Positions 52,550-61,760 of a stretch of DNA of 64,000 nucleotides are shown here, piece after piece. How positions within the stretch are numbered: position 1 is the stretch's first letter; each line of letters begins with the position of its first letter. Source of the stretch: Actinokineospora inagensis DSM 44258 (GTDB taxonomy: Bacteria > Actinomycetota > Actinomycetes > Mycobacteriales > Pseudonocardiaceae); the NCBI RefSeq assembly GCF_000482865.1, contig NZ_AXWW01000051.1:1-64000 (forward strand), read 5' to 3'. The notes under the pieces are model-generated. The model made no database searches and was not told where the DNA came from. It was given only the letters and a program-made list of their open reading frames with translations. A program made the position numbers and the translations under genes.

Positions 52550-52573
52550 CGCGGTGACCCGGCGGTCACCGCG
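52550..52573. promoter_or_regulatory. Perfect 10-bp dyad upstream of the protease gene
   Basis: CGCGGTGACC and GGTCACCGCG flank a 4-nt centre. It lies about 260 bp upstream of the protease start. It could be a regulator operator or a hairpin; there is no T-tract. Confidence 0.35.
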
Positions 52574-52683
52574 CTCGACAATCACACCGGGTGCTCGTTT
52601 TCGCTTCCGGTGCGCGCCAGGTGCGGGATGGTTGTGGCTTCAACCAGCCAAAAAGGGGCGGGCCCGGCACGGCGGGCCGATCG

Positions 52684-52704
52684 TTCGCGGTCACCCACCG
52701 CGAA
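52684..52704 (-). terminator. Hairpin after the ESX-linked hypothetical gene
   Basis: TTCGCGGT (52684-52691) pairs with ACCGCGAA (52697-52704) around CACCC, 14 bp past the minus-strand stop at 52719. No T-tract follows, so confidence is moderate. Confidence 0.5.
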
Positions 52705-52718
52705 CGGGTGGTGTGACG

Positions 52719-53450
52719 CTAATCTCCCCGGCGGACCGGGCCGAGGATCTGCTGTTCCTTCTGGGTGGTGACCAGCCGCAACGGCCGCCACAGGTTCCGG
52801 CCGAGCGCCACCACCTGGTCATCGGCCAGCGTGGTCAACTGCTGCACCATCGGCGGCGGCAGCCGCCAGACCCTGGCCGCGAGCTGGGCCTGACCGACCG
52901 GCAGCCGCTGCAGCAGCACCAGGTCGGCGGCGTTCGCGGTCGCCCCGGCCTGCGGGTGCATGTACGGCAGCACGTAGACCGTGGTCTGCCACGGCGAGCG
53001 CGGCGGGAACAGCTCCTGCGGAGTCGGGCCACCGTCGTGCACCACCAACAGGGGACCGTCCTCCGACGGTCGTGGCAGCTCCACCGGGCTGAGCCTGCGG
53101 ATCTGCACCAGCGGCGCCGGACGCCCGTCCGGGCTGGTCCCGGCGGCCTTCTGCAGCACCTGCCACGCCGCCGGTCGGCCGGTGGCCACGACGACCCACG
53201 CGCCGACCGCCATCGCCCGCAGCGCCACCTGCCGGGCCAGGTACAGCCCGCCGACCAGCACGATCCTGGTCGGCGCAGGCCGCAGCGCGGAGATCGTCAG
53301 CGGCTCGCCCTGCAGCCCGGAGCCGAGCACCATGCCGCCGCGGTCGCCGGACGGGCTCACCGCGTCCAGCATGTCCGGCGAGACCAGGAACTCCGGCGCG
53401 ATGCCCGCGGTGCCGCCCTTGGTGTCCAGCAGCCTGCTCGACGAACTCAT
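52719..53450 (-). CDS. Hypothetical protein linked to ESX secretion genes
   Basis: This 243-residue soluble protein has no domain I recognise. The central part (PTRIVLVGGLYLARQVALRAMAVGAWVVVATGR) reads like a beta-alpha-beta nucleotide-binding-like fold without a Walker motif, and the C-terminal half is rich in leucine and glutamine. There is no signal peptide or membrane helix. It lies 31 bp downstream of eccE in the same direction with AAGGAG before its ATG, so it is probably co-transcribed and may have an accessory role in type VII secretion. Confidence 0.7.
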   Translation of the reverse strand: MSSSSRLLDTKGGTAGIAPEFLVSPDMLDAVSPSGDRGGMVLGSGLQGEPLTISALRPAPTRIVLVGGLYLARQVALRAMAVGAWVVVATGRPAAWQVLQKAAGTSPDGRPAPLVQIRRLSPVELPRPSEDGPLLVVHDGGPTPQELFPPRSPWQTTVYVLPYMHPQAGATANAADLVLLQRLPVGQAQLAARVWRLPPPMVQQLTTLADDQVVALGRNLWRPLRLVTTQKEQQILGPVRRGD

Positions 53451-53481
53451 GCCCGTACTCCTTGCCTGAGCTGCCTGGATC

Positions 53482-54939
53482 TCATGCCTGCCCGCCCAGC
53501 GGCAGCGTCGCGGCCAGACCGGCGATCTGCAGGCCGCGCAGCGGGGTCAGCGTGACGCCGAGCCGGTCGGAGATGGCGCCCAGCCGCTCGTCGGCGTGGT
53601 TGAGCTCCTCCGGCGTGCGGGCGCTGACCCGCACCAGGCCGCGCAGACCGACCTGGCCGTCGTCGCTGCCCGGCGAGATCGACATGGCGACCGTCGCCGA
53701 CAGGGCGCGCACGCCGGTGAGGGCGTTGATGCTGGTGGCGGGCTTGCCCTGGGGCCATCCGGTGATCGCGTAGCTCGCGTGGCCGATGCCCGCCGCGGTC
53801 ACGCCGGTCCAGCGCTCGCGCAGGCTCACCGGCTCGGTCGACCCGGCCACCCCGGTCAGCTCGGCGGACGAGATCCCCGCCTTGAGCAGTTCGTCGGGGT
53901 CCAGCGGCCGGGTGGGCACACCGCGCGACTCCAGTGCGTTGCGCACCCGGGACAAGGCACCGATAAGAGCCCGGTGCGAGCCGACGACACCGCCGCCGCG
54001 TTCGCGTACCGCAGCGGGACAACGCCGGGGATCCAACCGCACCGCGACCCACGTCGTACGGCGGGCAGCGGCGGAAAGCGGGCCGAGCACTTCGAGGTAA
54101 GAGGCCAGAGCAGGGGAGTTCGGCGGTAAGGCGGCACTACCGGGATAGCAGTGCCAGATCACCTGGATCGCGTCGAGCACCACACCGCGGTCTTCCAGGC
54201 ACGGCGCCAGCGCGCCCAACGGCAGGCTCGGCGTCGACCCGACCTGGCTGACCAGCGCGGGCGCCGGGTCGACCAGCAGCACCGCGGTCCAGGTGCCCTC
54301 GTGCCAGGCCATGCCCAGCGGCCTGCGCTCGTGGTCCACGCCGTGCGCGACCACCAGGTCCGGCACGGCCAGCCGGAGCAGGCTGACCCGCGGGTCGTCC
54401 GGCCCGGTCACCGTCGACCCGTCGGCGGCCGCCAGGTTCTCGATCGACACCGGATTGGCGGGCTTGCTGATCCGCGCGTGTGAGCGGAACGTGTAGCGCA
54501 CGGTGAGCCCGATCCACTGGGTGAACCAGCGGCCGCGCCAGCGCAGGAACGCTCCCACCAGCGCCACGACGACGACGCCGATCGCCACGTACAGCAGGTC
54601 CAGGTCGACCGCGAGCAGCACCAGGCCGATCGCGACGCCGACCTCCAGCACCACCAGGTTCGCCACCGGCAGCGCGCCCAGGCTCGCGCCCCGGTTGCGC
54701 CTGCGCGCGGCCACCCGGGTGGTCGGCCGCGGCGGCGGACCGGCCTGACCGGCGGGTCCGGGACCACCGGGGCCCGCGGGCGGTCCCGGCGGTCGACCCG
54801 CGCCGCCAGGTCCACCGGGTCCGCCAGGTCCGCCGGGCCCACTGGGGCCGCCAGGTCCGCCGGGCCCACCCGGGCCCGGCCGCGGTGGCTGGCCGGGAGG
54901 AGGCGTGCGGCCCTGCCGTGGGGGTGTGGTCACCGACAT
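53482..54939 (-). CDS. eccE: EccE-like type VII secretion membrane component
   Basis: This 485-residue protein fits EccE: two transmembrane helices (about residues 90-135) followed by a large soluble domain (about 150-480). EccE sits at the rim of the ESX membrane complex. The N-terminal 75 residues are an unusual collagen-like tract of GlyProGly and GlyGlyPro repeats. It is divergent from eccB across a 135-bp region. Confidence 0.82.
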   Translation of the reverse strand: MSVTTPPRQGRTPPPGQPPRPGPGGPGGPGGPSGPGGPGGPGGPGGAGRPPGPPAGPGGPGPAGQAGPPPRPTTRVAARRRNRGASLGALPVANLVVLEVGVAIGLVLLAVDLDLLYVAIGVVVVALVGAFLRWRGRWFTQWIGLTVRYTFRSHARISKPANPVSIENLAAADGSTVTGPDDPRVSLLRLAVPDLVVAHGVDHERRPLGMAWHEGTWTAVLLVDPAPALVSQVGSTPSLPLGALAPCLEDRGVVLDAIQVIWHCYPGSAALPPNSPALASYLEVLGPLSAAARRTTWVAVRLDPRRCPAAVRERGGGVVGSHRALIGALSRVRNALESRGVPTRPLDPDELLKAGISSAELTGVAGSTEPVSLRERWTGVTAAGIGHASYAITGWPQGKPATSINALTGVRALSATVAMSISPGSDDGQVGLRGLVRVSARTPEELNHADERLGAISDRLGVTLTPLRGLQIAGLAATLPLGGQA

Positions 54940-55074
54940 CCGCTCGTTCTCTTCCCCTCGTCATCGGTTCGGCCGCGGGAGTTGTCCACAGGTTTGGTGG
55001 AGACCCGCGTCCGGCCGACACCGTACGGCTATCCTGCGGAACCGTACCGCGACGGGGAGAGCAGCAGGCCGAGA
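54940..55074. promoter_or_regulatory. Divergent promoter region eccE/eccB
   Basis: This 135-bp region separates divergent ESX genes. It holds a TTGTCCACA nonamer at 54982-54990 and a TATCCT -10-like hexamer at 55030-55035 facing eccB, whose -35 is weak. If this is the eccB promoter, the transcript starts near 55042 and the ATG at 55075 is the first good start. Confidence 0.45.
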
Positions 55075-56703
55075 ATGCCATCAACACCGACCACCAAGTC
55101 CCAGGTCCAGGCGTACCGCTTCGTGCTCAGGCGGATGCAGTCGGCGCTGGTCCGCAAGGACGCCGTCATGCTGCACGACCCGATGCGCACGCACTCGAGG
55201 GCCACCATCGTCGGCGTCTGCGTCGCGGCCGTCGGCATGGTCGGCTTCCTGGTGTACGGGCTGCTCAGCCCGGCGCCGTCGTTGCCGAAGGACTCCGGCA
55301 TCGTCATCGGCCAGCCGTCCGGCGCCGTCTACGTGCTGCTCGCCAACACCGAGCGCGGCCGGGTGCTGGTGCCGACGTTCAACCTGGCGTCCGCGCGGCT
55401 GCTGCTGCTCGCCCGCTCCGGCGGTCAGCAGAGCCAGAACCAGCAGCAGGGCGGCCAGACCGACGGGGGCGGCGCGGCCACCGGGCCCGCCGACGCCGAG
55501 ATCGTCCCGGACGACAAGCTGGTCGACATCCCGCGCGACCGGCTCACCGGCATCCAGGACGGCCCGCAACTGCTGCCCGCCGCGGGCCAGCGGGTCGCGG
55601 GCGACTGGGCCGTGTGCGACCAGTACCAGCTCGACCAGAGCCTGAACGACCCGGCGGGCCAGAACAAGATCCAGACCACCGTGGCGGCCGGGGTCAAGGA
55701 CCTGGGTCCGGAGCTGGCCGAGAACGAGGCGCTGCTGGTCCAGTCGGACACGAAGAAGGTCTACCTGGTGTACCGCACCCCGGCGTCGGCGAACATCAAG
55801 AACGCCAACACGGTGCGCGCCGAGGTCGACATGAGCAAGGGCAACATCCGCTCCGCGCTGAACCTGGCCGAGAACTCGGTCCGGCACATCACCACCGGCC
55901 TGCTCAACGCCATCCCCGAGGCGCCGAAGCTGGCCCCGCCGGACATCCCCGGCCGCGGCGGCCGCAGCCAGGCGGACAGCATGAACGCCCTGCCGGTCGG
56001 CTCGGTGGTCCAGGTGGAGCGCGCGGGCGAGACCGACTACTACGTGCTGCTCGCCGACGGCGTCCAGCAGATCAAGAAGACCACCGCCGACCTGATCCGG
56101 TTCACCACCACCGAGGGCGGCGCGGAGATCACCAAGGTCCGCCCGGACCAGATCCCGACCGCGATCTCCAAGACCCCGGTCGACGACCGCACCTTCCCGC
56201 AGGTGGTGCCCGAGGTGCTCAGCCCGGCCAACTACCCGGTCGCCTGCCTCGGCTGGGACGTGGTCGGCGCGGGCTCCAACGCCGACCAGCACACCGAGGT
56301 GCACGTCGGCAAGGACCTGCCGCTGCCGCACGACGCCGCGGGCAAGGCGGCGTCCATCCCGATCAGCACCCCCAGCGCGGACGGCCAGCGGCTGGACTTC
56401 TTCTACATGCCGCCGGGCCGGGCCGCCGTGGTCCGCGGCGCGACCTCCGCGCAGGACTTCTCGACCGGCCCGATCTACCTGATCTCCGACCGGGGCGTGA
56501 AGTTCGGCGTCCCGGACAAGCGCACCGCGGTCGCGCTCGGTCTGGACAACCAATTACCCGCCCCGGACGCGATCGTGCGACTGCTGCCGAACGGGGCATC
56601 GCTGAACACCCGCGACGTGCTGCAGACTTACGACGTGGTGCCCGCCGCGCCCGGCCAGTTCCCGTCGACGACTCCGCAGCCCGCGCCCAACGGCGGCGGC
56701 TGA
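55075..56703 (+). CDS. eccB: EccB, type VII secretion membrane ATPase/core protein
   Basis: This 542-residue protein has the EccB layout: a cytoplasmic N-terminal helix (SQVQAYRFVLRRMQSALVRKD), one transmembrane helix (about residues 43-64) and a long extracytoplasmic domain with repeated beta segments and the paired cysteines WAVCDQ and VACLGWD. A glutamine- and glycine-rich insert lies near residues 119-145. The ATG at 55075 is chosen because it gives the conserved N-terminus; open frame continues upstream to 54982 through the promoter region. Confidence 0.92.
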   Translation: MPSTPTTKSQVQAYRFVLRRMQSALVRKDAVMLHDPMRTHSRATIVGVCVAAVGMVGFLVYGLLSPAPSLPKDSGIVIGQPSGAVYVLLANTERGRVLVPTFNLASARLLLLARSGGQQSQNQQQGGQTDGGGAATGPADAEIVPDDKLVDIPRDRLTGIQDGPQLLPAAGQRVAGDWAVCDQYQLDQSLNDPAGQNKIQTTVAAGVKDLGPELAENEALLVQSDTKKVYLVYRTPASANIKNANTVRAEVDMSKGNIRSALNLAENSVRHITTGLLNAIPEAPKLAPPDIPGRGGRSQADSMNALPVGSVVQVERAGETDYYVLLADGVQQIKKTTADLIRFTTTEGGAEITKVRPDQIPTAISKTPVDDRTFPQVVPEVLSPANYPVACLGWDVVGAGSNADQHTEVHVGKDLPLPHDAAGKAASIPISTPSADGQRLDFFYMPPGRAAVVRGATSAQDFSTGPIYLISDRGVKFGVPDKRTAVALGLDNQLPAPDAIVRLLPNGASLNTRDVLQTYDVVPAAPGQFPSTTPQPAPNGGG

Positions 56704-56780
56704 GTCGGAACCGGTCGGCCCCGGCCCGCGTCCAAGGCCCGCGTCCACCCCGCACCGGAAGCGACGACCGGGAGGTCGGC

Positions 56781-57095
56781 ATGGCTGCCATCGAGGTAGA
56801 TCCCGCCTGGATCGGCGGGTACGCCACCACCGTCGCCACCGCGGCCGAGGAGTTGGGCAACGGCGCCGACGTCCTGCGCACGGCCCCGCTGACCCCGGAG
56901 GCGTTCGGCTCGCTCGGCCGCACCACCCGGGTCACCGAGTCGTACACGCGCGCGTCGGAGCTGTTGCGCGGCCAGCTCGCCCGGGGTGTCGAGGCGCTGC
57001 ACGCGGCGTCCGCCGCGTTGACCCAGATCGCCGACAAGCACCGGGTCTCCGACGACGACGGGGCCCAGTCCATCACGCGCAGCGGGCAGGGGTGA
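56781..57095 (+). CDS. EspC-like (DUF2580) type VII secretion-associated protein
   Basis: This 104-residue helical protein has the pattern of small ESX-associated proteins of the EspC/DUF2580 type (EVDPAWIGGYATTVATAAEEL, then a second helix near HAASAALTQIADKHRVSD). No signal peptide or cysteine is present. GGGAGG precedes the ATG and the next gene follows after 3 bp, so it is coupled with the WXG100-like gene. It is probably a substrate or partner of the ESX system. Confidence 0.72.
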   Translation: MAAIEVDPAWIGGYATTVATAAEELGNGADVLRTAPLTPEAFGSLGRTTRVTESYTRASELLRGQLARGVEALHAASAALTQIADKHRVSDDDGAQSITRSGQG

Positions 57096-57098
57096 GCC

Positions 57099-58346
57099 AT
57101 GCCGACCGATGAGGACTGGGATTGGAACCCGGTCGTCACCACCACCGACGACTGGCAGCCGACACCGCGGGAGCCCGCGCTGGCCACCGCGTCCGGCGAC
57201 GCGGCCGCCACCGCCGCCCCGGACGGCGACGGCGCCGGGTGGGGTCAGCCGGAACTGGCCCAGGCGGCGCCCGCGTTGTCCCCGCACGGCGGCCTGGACG
57301 GCACGGACATCCAGTCGAACGTGGCCACCTACCTGGACTACCTGAGCAAGCTGTGCCGCCAGTTGGGCGTGCCCGACCCGGTCGAGGAGTACTTCGCGCC
57401 GGTGGTCGGCCGGTGGAGCGAACTGCACGCCGAGGCGGGCCGCTGGCGTTCGGTCGGCGCCGTCACCGAGGTCATGGTGGGTGAGCTGACCAAGCCGCTC
57501 GGCGGCCTCGACGCCGCCTGGAAGGGCGCCGACGCCGACTCGTTCATCGACTACATGAGCCGGGTCGGCCTGGCGGGCAACGACATGTCCGACGCGATGA
57601 TCGGCATGGGCGAGGTGCTCGACACGACAGCGGACGGCCTGCGCGAGATCGTCACCGAGATGGCCGGGCTGCTCGCCGAGGTCGCGCACAACACCTCGCA
57701 GGCGATGGCCCAGCCGGGCCGCGGCGAGGACCGCACCCGCCAGTACCTGGGCACCATGACCGGCCCCACCCGCGACCTGTTCGAGTCGGTCCGGCAGATC
57801 ATGGACGCCCTGGTCAAGCTCTGCGACGGCATCGACGGCAGCAAGGTCTTCGAGCCGATCACGATGGCGCACACCTTCCCCACCGACAACTGGACCGCCG
57901 CGATCCCGGACGTCCCCGCGGTCACCGCCCCACCCGGCGCCTCCATCCCGTCCTCCGCCATCCCCTCGACCGCGGACCTCGGCGGCTCGCCCTCCGGCGG
58001 CGCCGACTTCTCCAGCGGCTACTCGGGCGCAGGCATCGGTGGCGCCTCGGCGGGCAGTGCGGGCGCCGCGGGCACATCCCAACAACCCGGCGAGGGCGCC
58101 TACGTCTCCGTCGGCGAGGCGGCCCCCAGCAAACCGGCGGGCATGCCGCCCGCTGCCGCGCCTGCCGCCGCTTCCTCCTCCGGCGGCCCCGGCGGCGGCA
58201 TGATGGGCGGCATGCCGATGGGCATGGGCGGCATGGGCCAGTCCGGCGGTTCCGAACACAAACGCCGCACCCGCGTCACCGGCGACCCCCAGGAGATCTT
58301 CGGCAAACCCACCAAATCCTCACCCCCAGTCATCGGCGAGGATTGA
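57099..58346 (+). CDS. WXG100/PPE-like type VII secretion substrate
   Basis: This 415-residue protein contains a helical hairpin with a WxG turn (Trp141-Lys-Gly143, in LDAAWKGADADSF), the mark of WXG100-like ESX substrates. The second half (after about residue 270) is rich in glycine, serine, alanine, methionine and proline and probably disordered. The C-terminus has GDPQEIFGKP and PPVIGED, a conserved ending I associate with actinomycete ESX-linked proteins. It converges on mycP with only 16 bp between the stops. Confidence 0.78.
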   Translation: MPTDEDWDWNPVVTTTDDWQPTPREPALATASGDAAATAAPDGDGAGWGQPELAQAAPALSPHGGLDGTDIQSNVATYLDYLSKLCRQLGVPDPVEEYFAPVVGRWSELHAEAGRWRSVGAVTEVMVGELTKPLGGLDAAWKGADADSFIDYMSRVGLAGNDMSDAMIGMGEVLDTTADGLREIVTEMAGLLAEVAHNTSQAMAQPGRGEDRTRQYLGTMTGPTRDLFESVRQIMDALVKLCDGIDGSKVFEPITMAHTFPTDNWTAAIPDVPAVTAPPGASIPSSAIPSTADLGGSPSGGADFSSGYSGAGIGGASAGSAGAAGTSQQPGEGAYVSVGEAAPSKPAGMPPAAAPAAASSSGGPGGGMMGGMPMGMGGMGQSGGSEHKRRTRVTGDPQEIFGKPTKSSPPVIGED

Positions 58347-58362
58347 GTCATCCCGTTGGTGT

Positions 58363-59796
58363 TCAAGCCATGCCGCGGATGTCGGTTTTGGCGCCGGGGC
58401 GGTTGCGGCGGATCGTGTGCATGACGAACAGGGTGATGAGCAGGAGGAGCACGCCGCCGCCCGCGCCGATGAGGGCGACCTGCATCGGGACCCAGTTCTT
58501 GGCCTCCGGTGCGGGCAGGGTGGCTTTCACGTCGAGCGCGGTGTCCGGCTGGACGCCCTGTTCGCTCGGGATGAGTGTGGTGAGCGCGCCGATGGGGTTG
58601 ATCATTCCGAAGCCGACGGCGTTGTCCCGGCCGCCGGGGGCGGCGGGGTGCGACGCGGACAGCTTGATCCGGTCCATCACCTGCTTCGCGGTCAGGTTCG
58701 GGAACCGTTCGCGGATCAGCGCGGCCAGGCCGGAGACGTAGGGCGCGGCGAAGCTGGTGCCCTGGATGGACACCTGCTTGCCGTCCTGCAGCACCTGCAT
58801 GTTCGCCAGGCCGTTGGTGGCGGGGTCGAGCGAGATGATGTCCGTGCCGGGCGCGGCGACGGTCACCCAGGGGCCTTGCACGGAGAAGTCCGCCGGGTCG
58901 CCGGTGCGGGACATGGCGGCCACGGAGATCACGTAGTCGGAGAACCACGGCGGCGTCACGATGTACGTGGGCTTGTTCGGGTCTACGCCGTTTCGTTGGT
59001 CCGGACAGCCGTGCTCGCCGGTGTTACCGGCGGAGGCCACGAGTACGACGTCCTTCTGCTCGAACGCGTACCGCAGCGCGGCTTGTAGTTGCTGCTCGGC
59101 GGGCGTGATCGACCCCTGGGACACCGGTCGGCAGTTGTCCACCGACATGTTGATCACACGGGCGCCCTCGTTGGCGGCCAGCACGACCGCCTTCGCCAGT
59201 GTCTCCAGGGTGCCTGCCGTGTCCTCTTTGCCGTCCTGGCCGCGCTTGCCCTTGTAGTTCCCGCTGGACTGGCGGATGGACAGGATCGTCGCGTCCGGCG
59301 CGATGCCGCGGAAGCCGATGTCGCCGCCCGCCGGCGGGTTCGCCGCGATGATGCCCGCCACCTCGGTGCCGTGCCCGTCGCAGTCCTCCAGGCCCTGCTT
59401 GTCCTTGATGACGAAGTCGCCGCCCGGCTGGACCCGGCCGCCGAGGTACGGGTGCTGCTTGACCCCGGTGTCGATCACGCCGACGGTGACGCCCTTGCCG
59501 GTGGCGAACTGGTGCAGGTCGTCGAAGCGCAACTGCAACTGGCCCCACGGCTTGTTCTTCAGGTCGACGCCCTGGTTCAGCGAGCCGATGCAGTTGTTGA
59601 CCAACGTGTAGGTCGTGTCCGGGTCGTTGCCGGTCGGGACGGCCACGGTCGCGGGCAGCGGCGGCGGTTTCGCCATCGACGCCACCGGGTCTGGCGTCGA
59701 TGGTGTGGACGGTTGCTGTGCGGACGCCGGGCCGGGCAGCGCGACGGCTAACGCGGCCGCCCCCACGGCGGCGGCGAGCCGTACCGGTGCCCTCAT
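58363..59796 (-). CDS. mycP: Mycosin, type VII secretion subtilisin-like protease
   Basis: This 477-residue membrane-anchored protease has a signal peptide (residues 1-26), the S8 triad Asp109 (VIDTG), His142 (CDGHGTEVAGI) and Ser348 (GTSFAAPYVSG), Asn258, and a C-terminal transmembrane helix near residues 443-465 with a basic tail. Mycosins stabilise the ESX membrane complex. The ATG overlaps the eccD stop (ATGA), so the two are coupled, on the strand opposite to eccB. Confidence 0.93.
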   Translation of the reverse strand: MRAPVRLAAAVGAAALAVALPGPASAQQPSTPSTPDPVASMAKPPPLPATVAVPTGNDPDTTYTLVNNCIGSLNQGVDLKNKPWGQLQLRFDDLHQFATGKGVTVGVIDTGVKQHPYLGGRVQPGGDFVIKDKQGLEDCDGHGTEVAGIIAANPPAGGDIGFRGIAPDATILSIRQSSGNYKGKRGQDGKEDTAGTLETLAKAVVLAANEGARVINMSVDNCRPVSQGSITPAEQQLQAALRYAFEQKDVVLVASAGNTGEHGCPDQRNGVDPNKPTYIVTPPWFSDYVISVAAMSRTGDPADFSVQGPWVTVAAPGTDIISLDPATNGLANMQVLQDGKQVSIQGTSFAAPYVSGLAALIRERFPNLTAKQVMDRIKLSASHPAAPGGRDNAVGFGMINPIGALTTLIPSEQGVQPDTALDVKATLPAPEAKNWVPMQVALIGAGGGVLLLLITLFVMHTIRRNRPGAKTDIRGMA

Positions 59797-61190
59797 GAGT
59801 GGAACGTCACGTGTCGCAGCACGGAGTACAGGTCCATCACCGCGAGCGCCAACGGCAACACCGCGGTGATGCACGCCGCCTCGAAGATCTCCACCGTGCG
59901 CCGCAACGGCGGTGAGAACCGTTGCTCCGGGAACACCACGCCGAGCACCAACGCGCCCGCGGCCAGCAGGACCAGCGCGCCGAACACCCACAGCAGCCGG
60001 GAGAACGTGTCCGCGGTGAACAGCCAGCCGAGCACGATCCCCGCCGTGCCAAGCATCCCGGTCGCCAGCAGCGCGATCGCCTGACTGCCGTTGGCGTACG
60101 TACGGGCGCGCAGCAGCAGCACCAGCACCGCCACCGCGCCCAGCACGACGCCCCACGCGCCGGGCGCCGCCGCGGACACGATCGCGCCGATCGCGGTCAC
60201 CGCGCCACAGCCGATGATCATGCCGGTCATGTACTCGTGCGCGAGACCCGCGCGCCGCTCGATCGACCGGTAGTCCGGGAACCCGGTGTCCTCCTTGAGG
60301 TCCTCCGCGCTGCCCGGCACGTTCGGCAGCGGCAACCGGGCCAACTGGATGGTCAACCGGGGCAGCACCGACAGCGCGCCCAGCGCCACCGCCACCGCGC
60401 CCGCCGCGATCCCCGCCGCCGGGTGGTCGATCAGCGTCGCCACCGCGAACGCGATCACCCCCAGCGCCGCCGCCGACCCGGCCGCGACGAACGTGGTCAC
60501 CCCGGCCCCGATCAACATGATCGACGCCGACGCCACGATCAGCACCAGCGCCGAGGCCAGCAGCAGGCTCGGCCGACCCGGCTCGCCCGGCACGATGGAG
60601 AACCCGCTGACGAACGCCAGCGGCAACCCGCCCGCCGCCGCCACCAGCACCCCGGTCGTGCGGGCCTGGTAGCCGCGGGCGAGCACCGCGCCCAGCGCCA
60701 CCGCGATCACCGCGCCCGCGCCCGCCGCGATCGCCGGACCCAGGTTCGACCCGCCCCACAGTGGACCGGCCATCAGCACCGCGAACGCCCCGGCCAGCAA
60801 CGCGAGCGCGCCCGCGATGTGCCCGATCCGGTTCGCCGTCTCCTTCGTCCACGGCCGGTAGCTGTCCGGCGTGGACTCGGCGATGGCGTCGACCACGTCG
60901 TCGTACAGCGGTGGCGGCGGGTTCTCCGCGCGCTTGCGCAACTGCAGCATGTCGCCGTCGACGACACCGAGCGACCCGAGCGTCCGGCTCGGGTCCAGCG
61001 GGCTGTCGCCCAGCTTGGCCAGGCACCACCCGCCGTGCCGCGCGCCACCGTCCGGGGTGGTCTCGTTGGCCATCTCCAGCAGCATCGGCAGCAGGTCGGC
61101 CACCGAGACGTCGGCTGGCAGGGCCACATCGATGCGGGTCCTCGGCGCCACCACGGTCACCCGGCTGAAGACGGTCGTCCCGGCTGCCAC
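59793..61190 (-). CDS. eccD: EccD, type VII secretion integral membrane protein
   Basis: This 465-residue protein has an N-terminal ubiquitin-like domain (about residues 1-85, VFSRVTVVAPRTRIDVALP and GSLGVVDGDMLQL) and eleven hydrophobic segments, as in EccD, which forms the central membrane channel of ESX. The GTG at 61190 is preferred over a GTG at 61217 because GAGGGGG lies 8 nt upstream. Its stop overlaps the mycP start. Confidence 0.92.
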   Translation of the reverse strand: MAAGTTVFSRVTVVAPRTRIDVALPADVSVADLLPMLLEMANETTPDGGARHGGWCLAKLGDSPLDPSRTLGSLGVVDGDMLQLRKRAENPPPPLYDDVVDAIAESTPDSYRPWTKETANRIGHIAGALALLAGAFAVLMAGPLWGGSNLGPAIAAGAGAVIAVALGAVLARGYQARTTGVLVAAAGGLPLAFVSGFSIVPGEPGRPSLLLASALVLIVASASIMLIGAGVTTFVAAGSAAALGVIAFAVATLIDHPAAGIAAGAVAVALGALSVLPRLTIQLARLPLPNVPGSAEDLKEDTGFPDYRSIERRAGLAHEYMTGMIIGCGAVTAIGAIVSAAAPGAWGVVLGAVAVLVLLLRARTYANGSQAIALLATGMLGTAGIVLGWLFTADTFSRLLWVFGALVLLAAGALVLGVVFPEQRFSPPLRRTVEIFEAACITAVLPLALAVMDLYSVLRHVTFHS

Positions 61191-61326
61191 TTGCCAGCCC
61201 CCTCGTGAGTTGTCCACAGGCCTGCACGGACCGACCCCGGTCGACCCGGGATCGGTCCTAGTATGGCCGCACCGATATCACGGGACGCGCCGGTTCCGTG
61301 GAACTCGGTGACGAAGGGGGTCGGCC
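61191..61326. promoter_or_regulatory. Divergent promoter region eccD / membrane-protein gene
   Basis: This 136-bp region separates eccD from the plus-strand gene at 61327. It carries a TTGTCCACA nonamer at 61210-61218, close to the eccD start, as does the eccE/eccB region. A GAAGGGGG before 61327 is the ribosome binding site of the small membrane protein. No clear -10 box was identified. Confidence 0.4.
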
Positions 61327-61701
61327 GTGGTCGAGAAGGACGTCCGCGCGGTGCTCGCCGGGCTGTTGCCCGGCGCGCTGGTCGTGCTGGCGCTCGCGAT
61401 CACCGCCGCGCCGTTCGCCGCCGGAACCGGGTCCACCCGCCGGGTCGTCCTCGGTGGCCTGTACCTGGTGCAGGCCGTGGTGTTCCTGGTCAGCGGCCGG
61501 GCGAGTGGGCCGGGCCGGTTCGCCGGGGGCGTGCTCGTGGTGGCCGTCGCGGTGGGGTTGACCTACCTGCAGGCGATCACCGGCGCGGGCGCGCTCGCCG
61601 TCGTGCTGGGCGCGGTGTTCGCGGTCGCCGCCATCGCCGGGATCTCGTTATCCGGTGCGCGCCCCGGTCAACCGGCCGGGAACCGGCGAGCGGTCCGGTA
61701 G
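61327..61701 (+). CDS. Small membrane protein of the ESX locus
   Basis: This 124-residue protein is almost entirely hydrophobic, with four predicted membrane helices and a short basic tail (PGQPAGNRRAVR). It has no recognised domain. It begins with GTG six bases after GAAGGGGG and lies 59 bp before eccC in the same direction, so it is probably in one transcript with eccC. It could be an accessory membrane component, but nothing shows this directly. Confidence 0.65.
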   Translation: MVEKDVRAVLAGLLPGALVVLALAITAAPFAAGTGSTRRVVLGGLYLVQAVVFLVSGRASGPGRFAGGVLVVAVAVGLTYLQAITGAGALAVVLGAVFAVAAIAGISLSGARPGQPAGNRRAVR

Positions 61702-61760
61702 CTTGCCGTGCGGGTCAATCCGCGTCGAACGTCAGAACTACTCGGAGAGGTGTCCACCCG

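Larger units (their letters stand above)
52287..52718. other. Noncoding region between the protease gene and the ESX locus
   Basis: No gene is supported in these 432 bases. They should contain the promoter of the minus-strand protease gene. A perfect 10-bp dyad, CGCGGTGACC with GGTCACCGCG (52550-52559 and 52564-52573), could be an operator. The terminator hairpin of the next minus-strand gene is at 52684-52704. Confidence 0.5.

Noticed and set aside
54982-55074. Longer EccB starting at 54982
   Set aside because: The extra 31 residues cover the promoter-like TATCCT and the TTGTCCACA site; the conserved EccB N-terminus begins at 55075.
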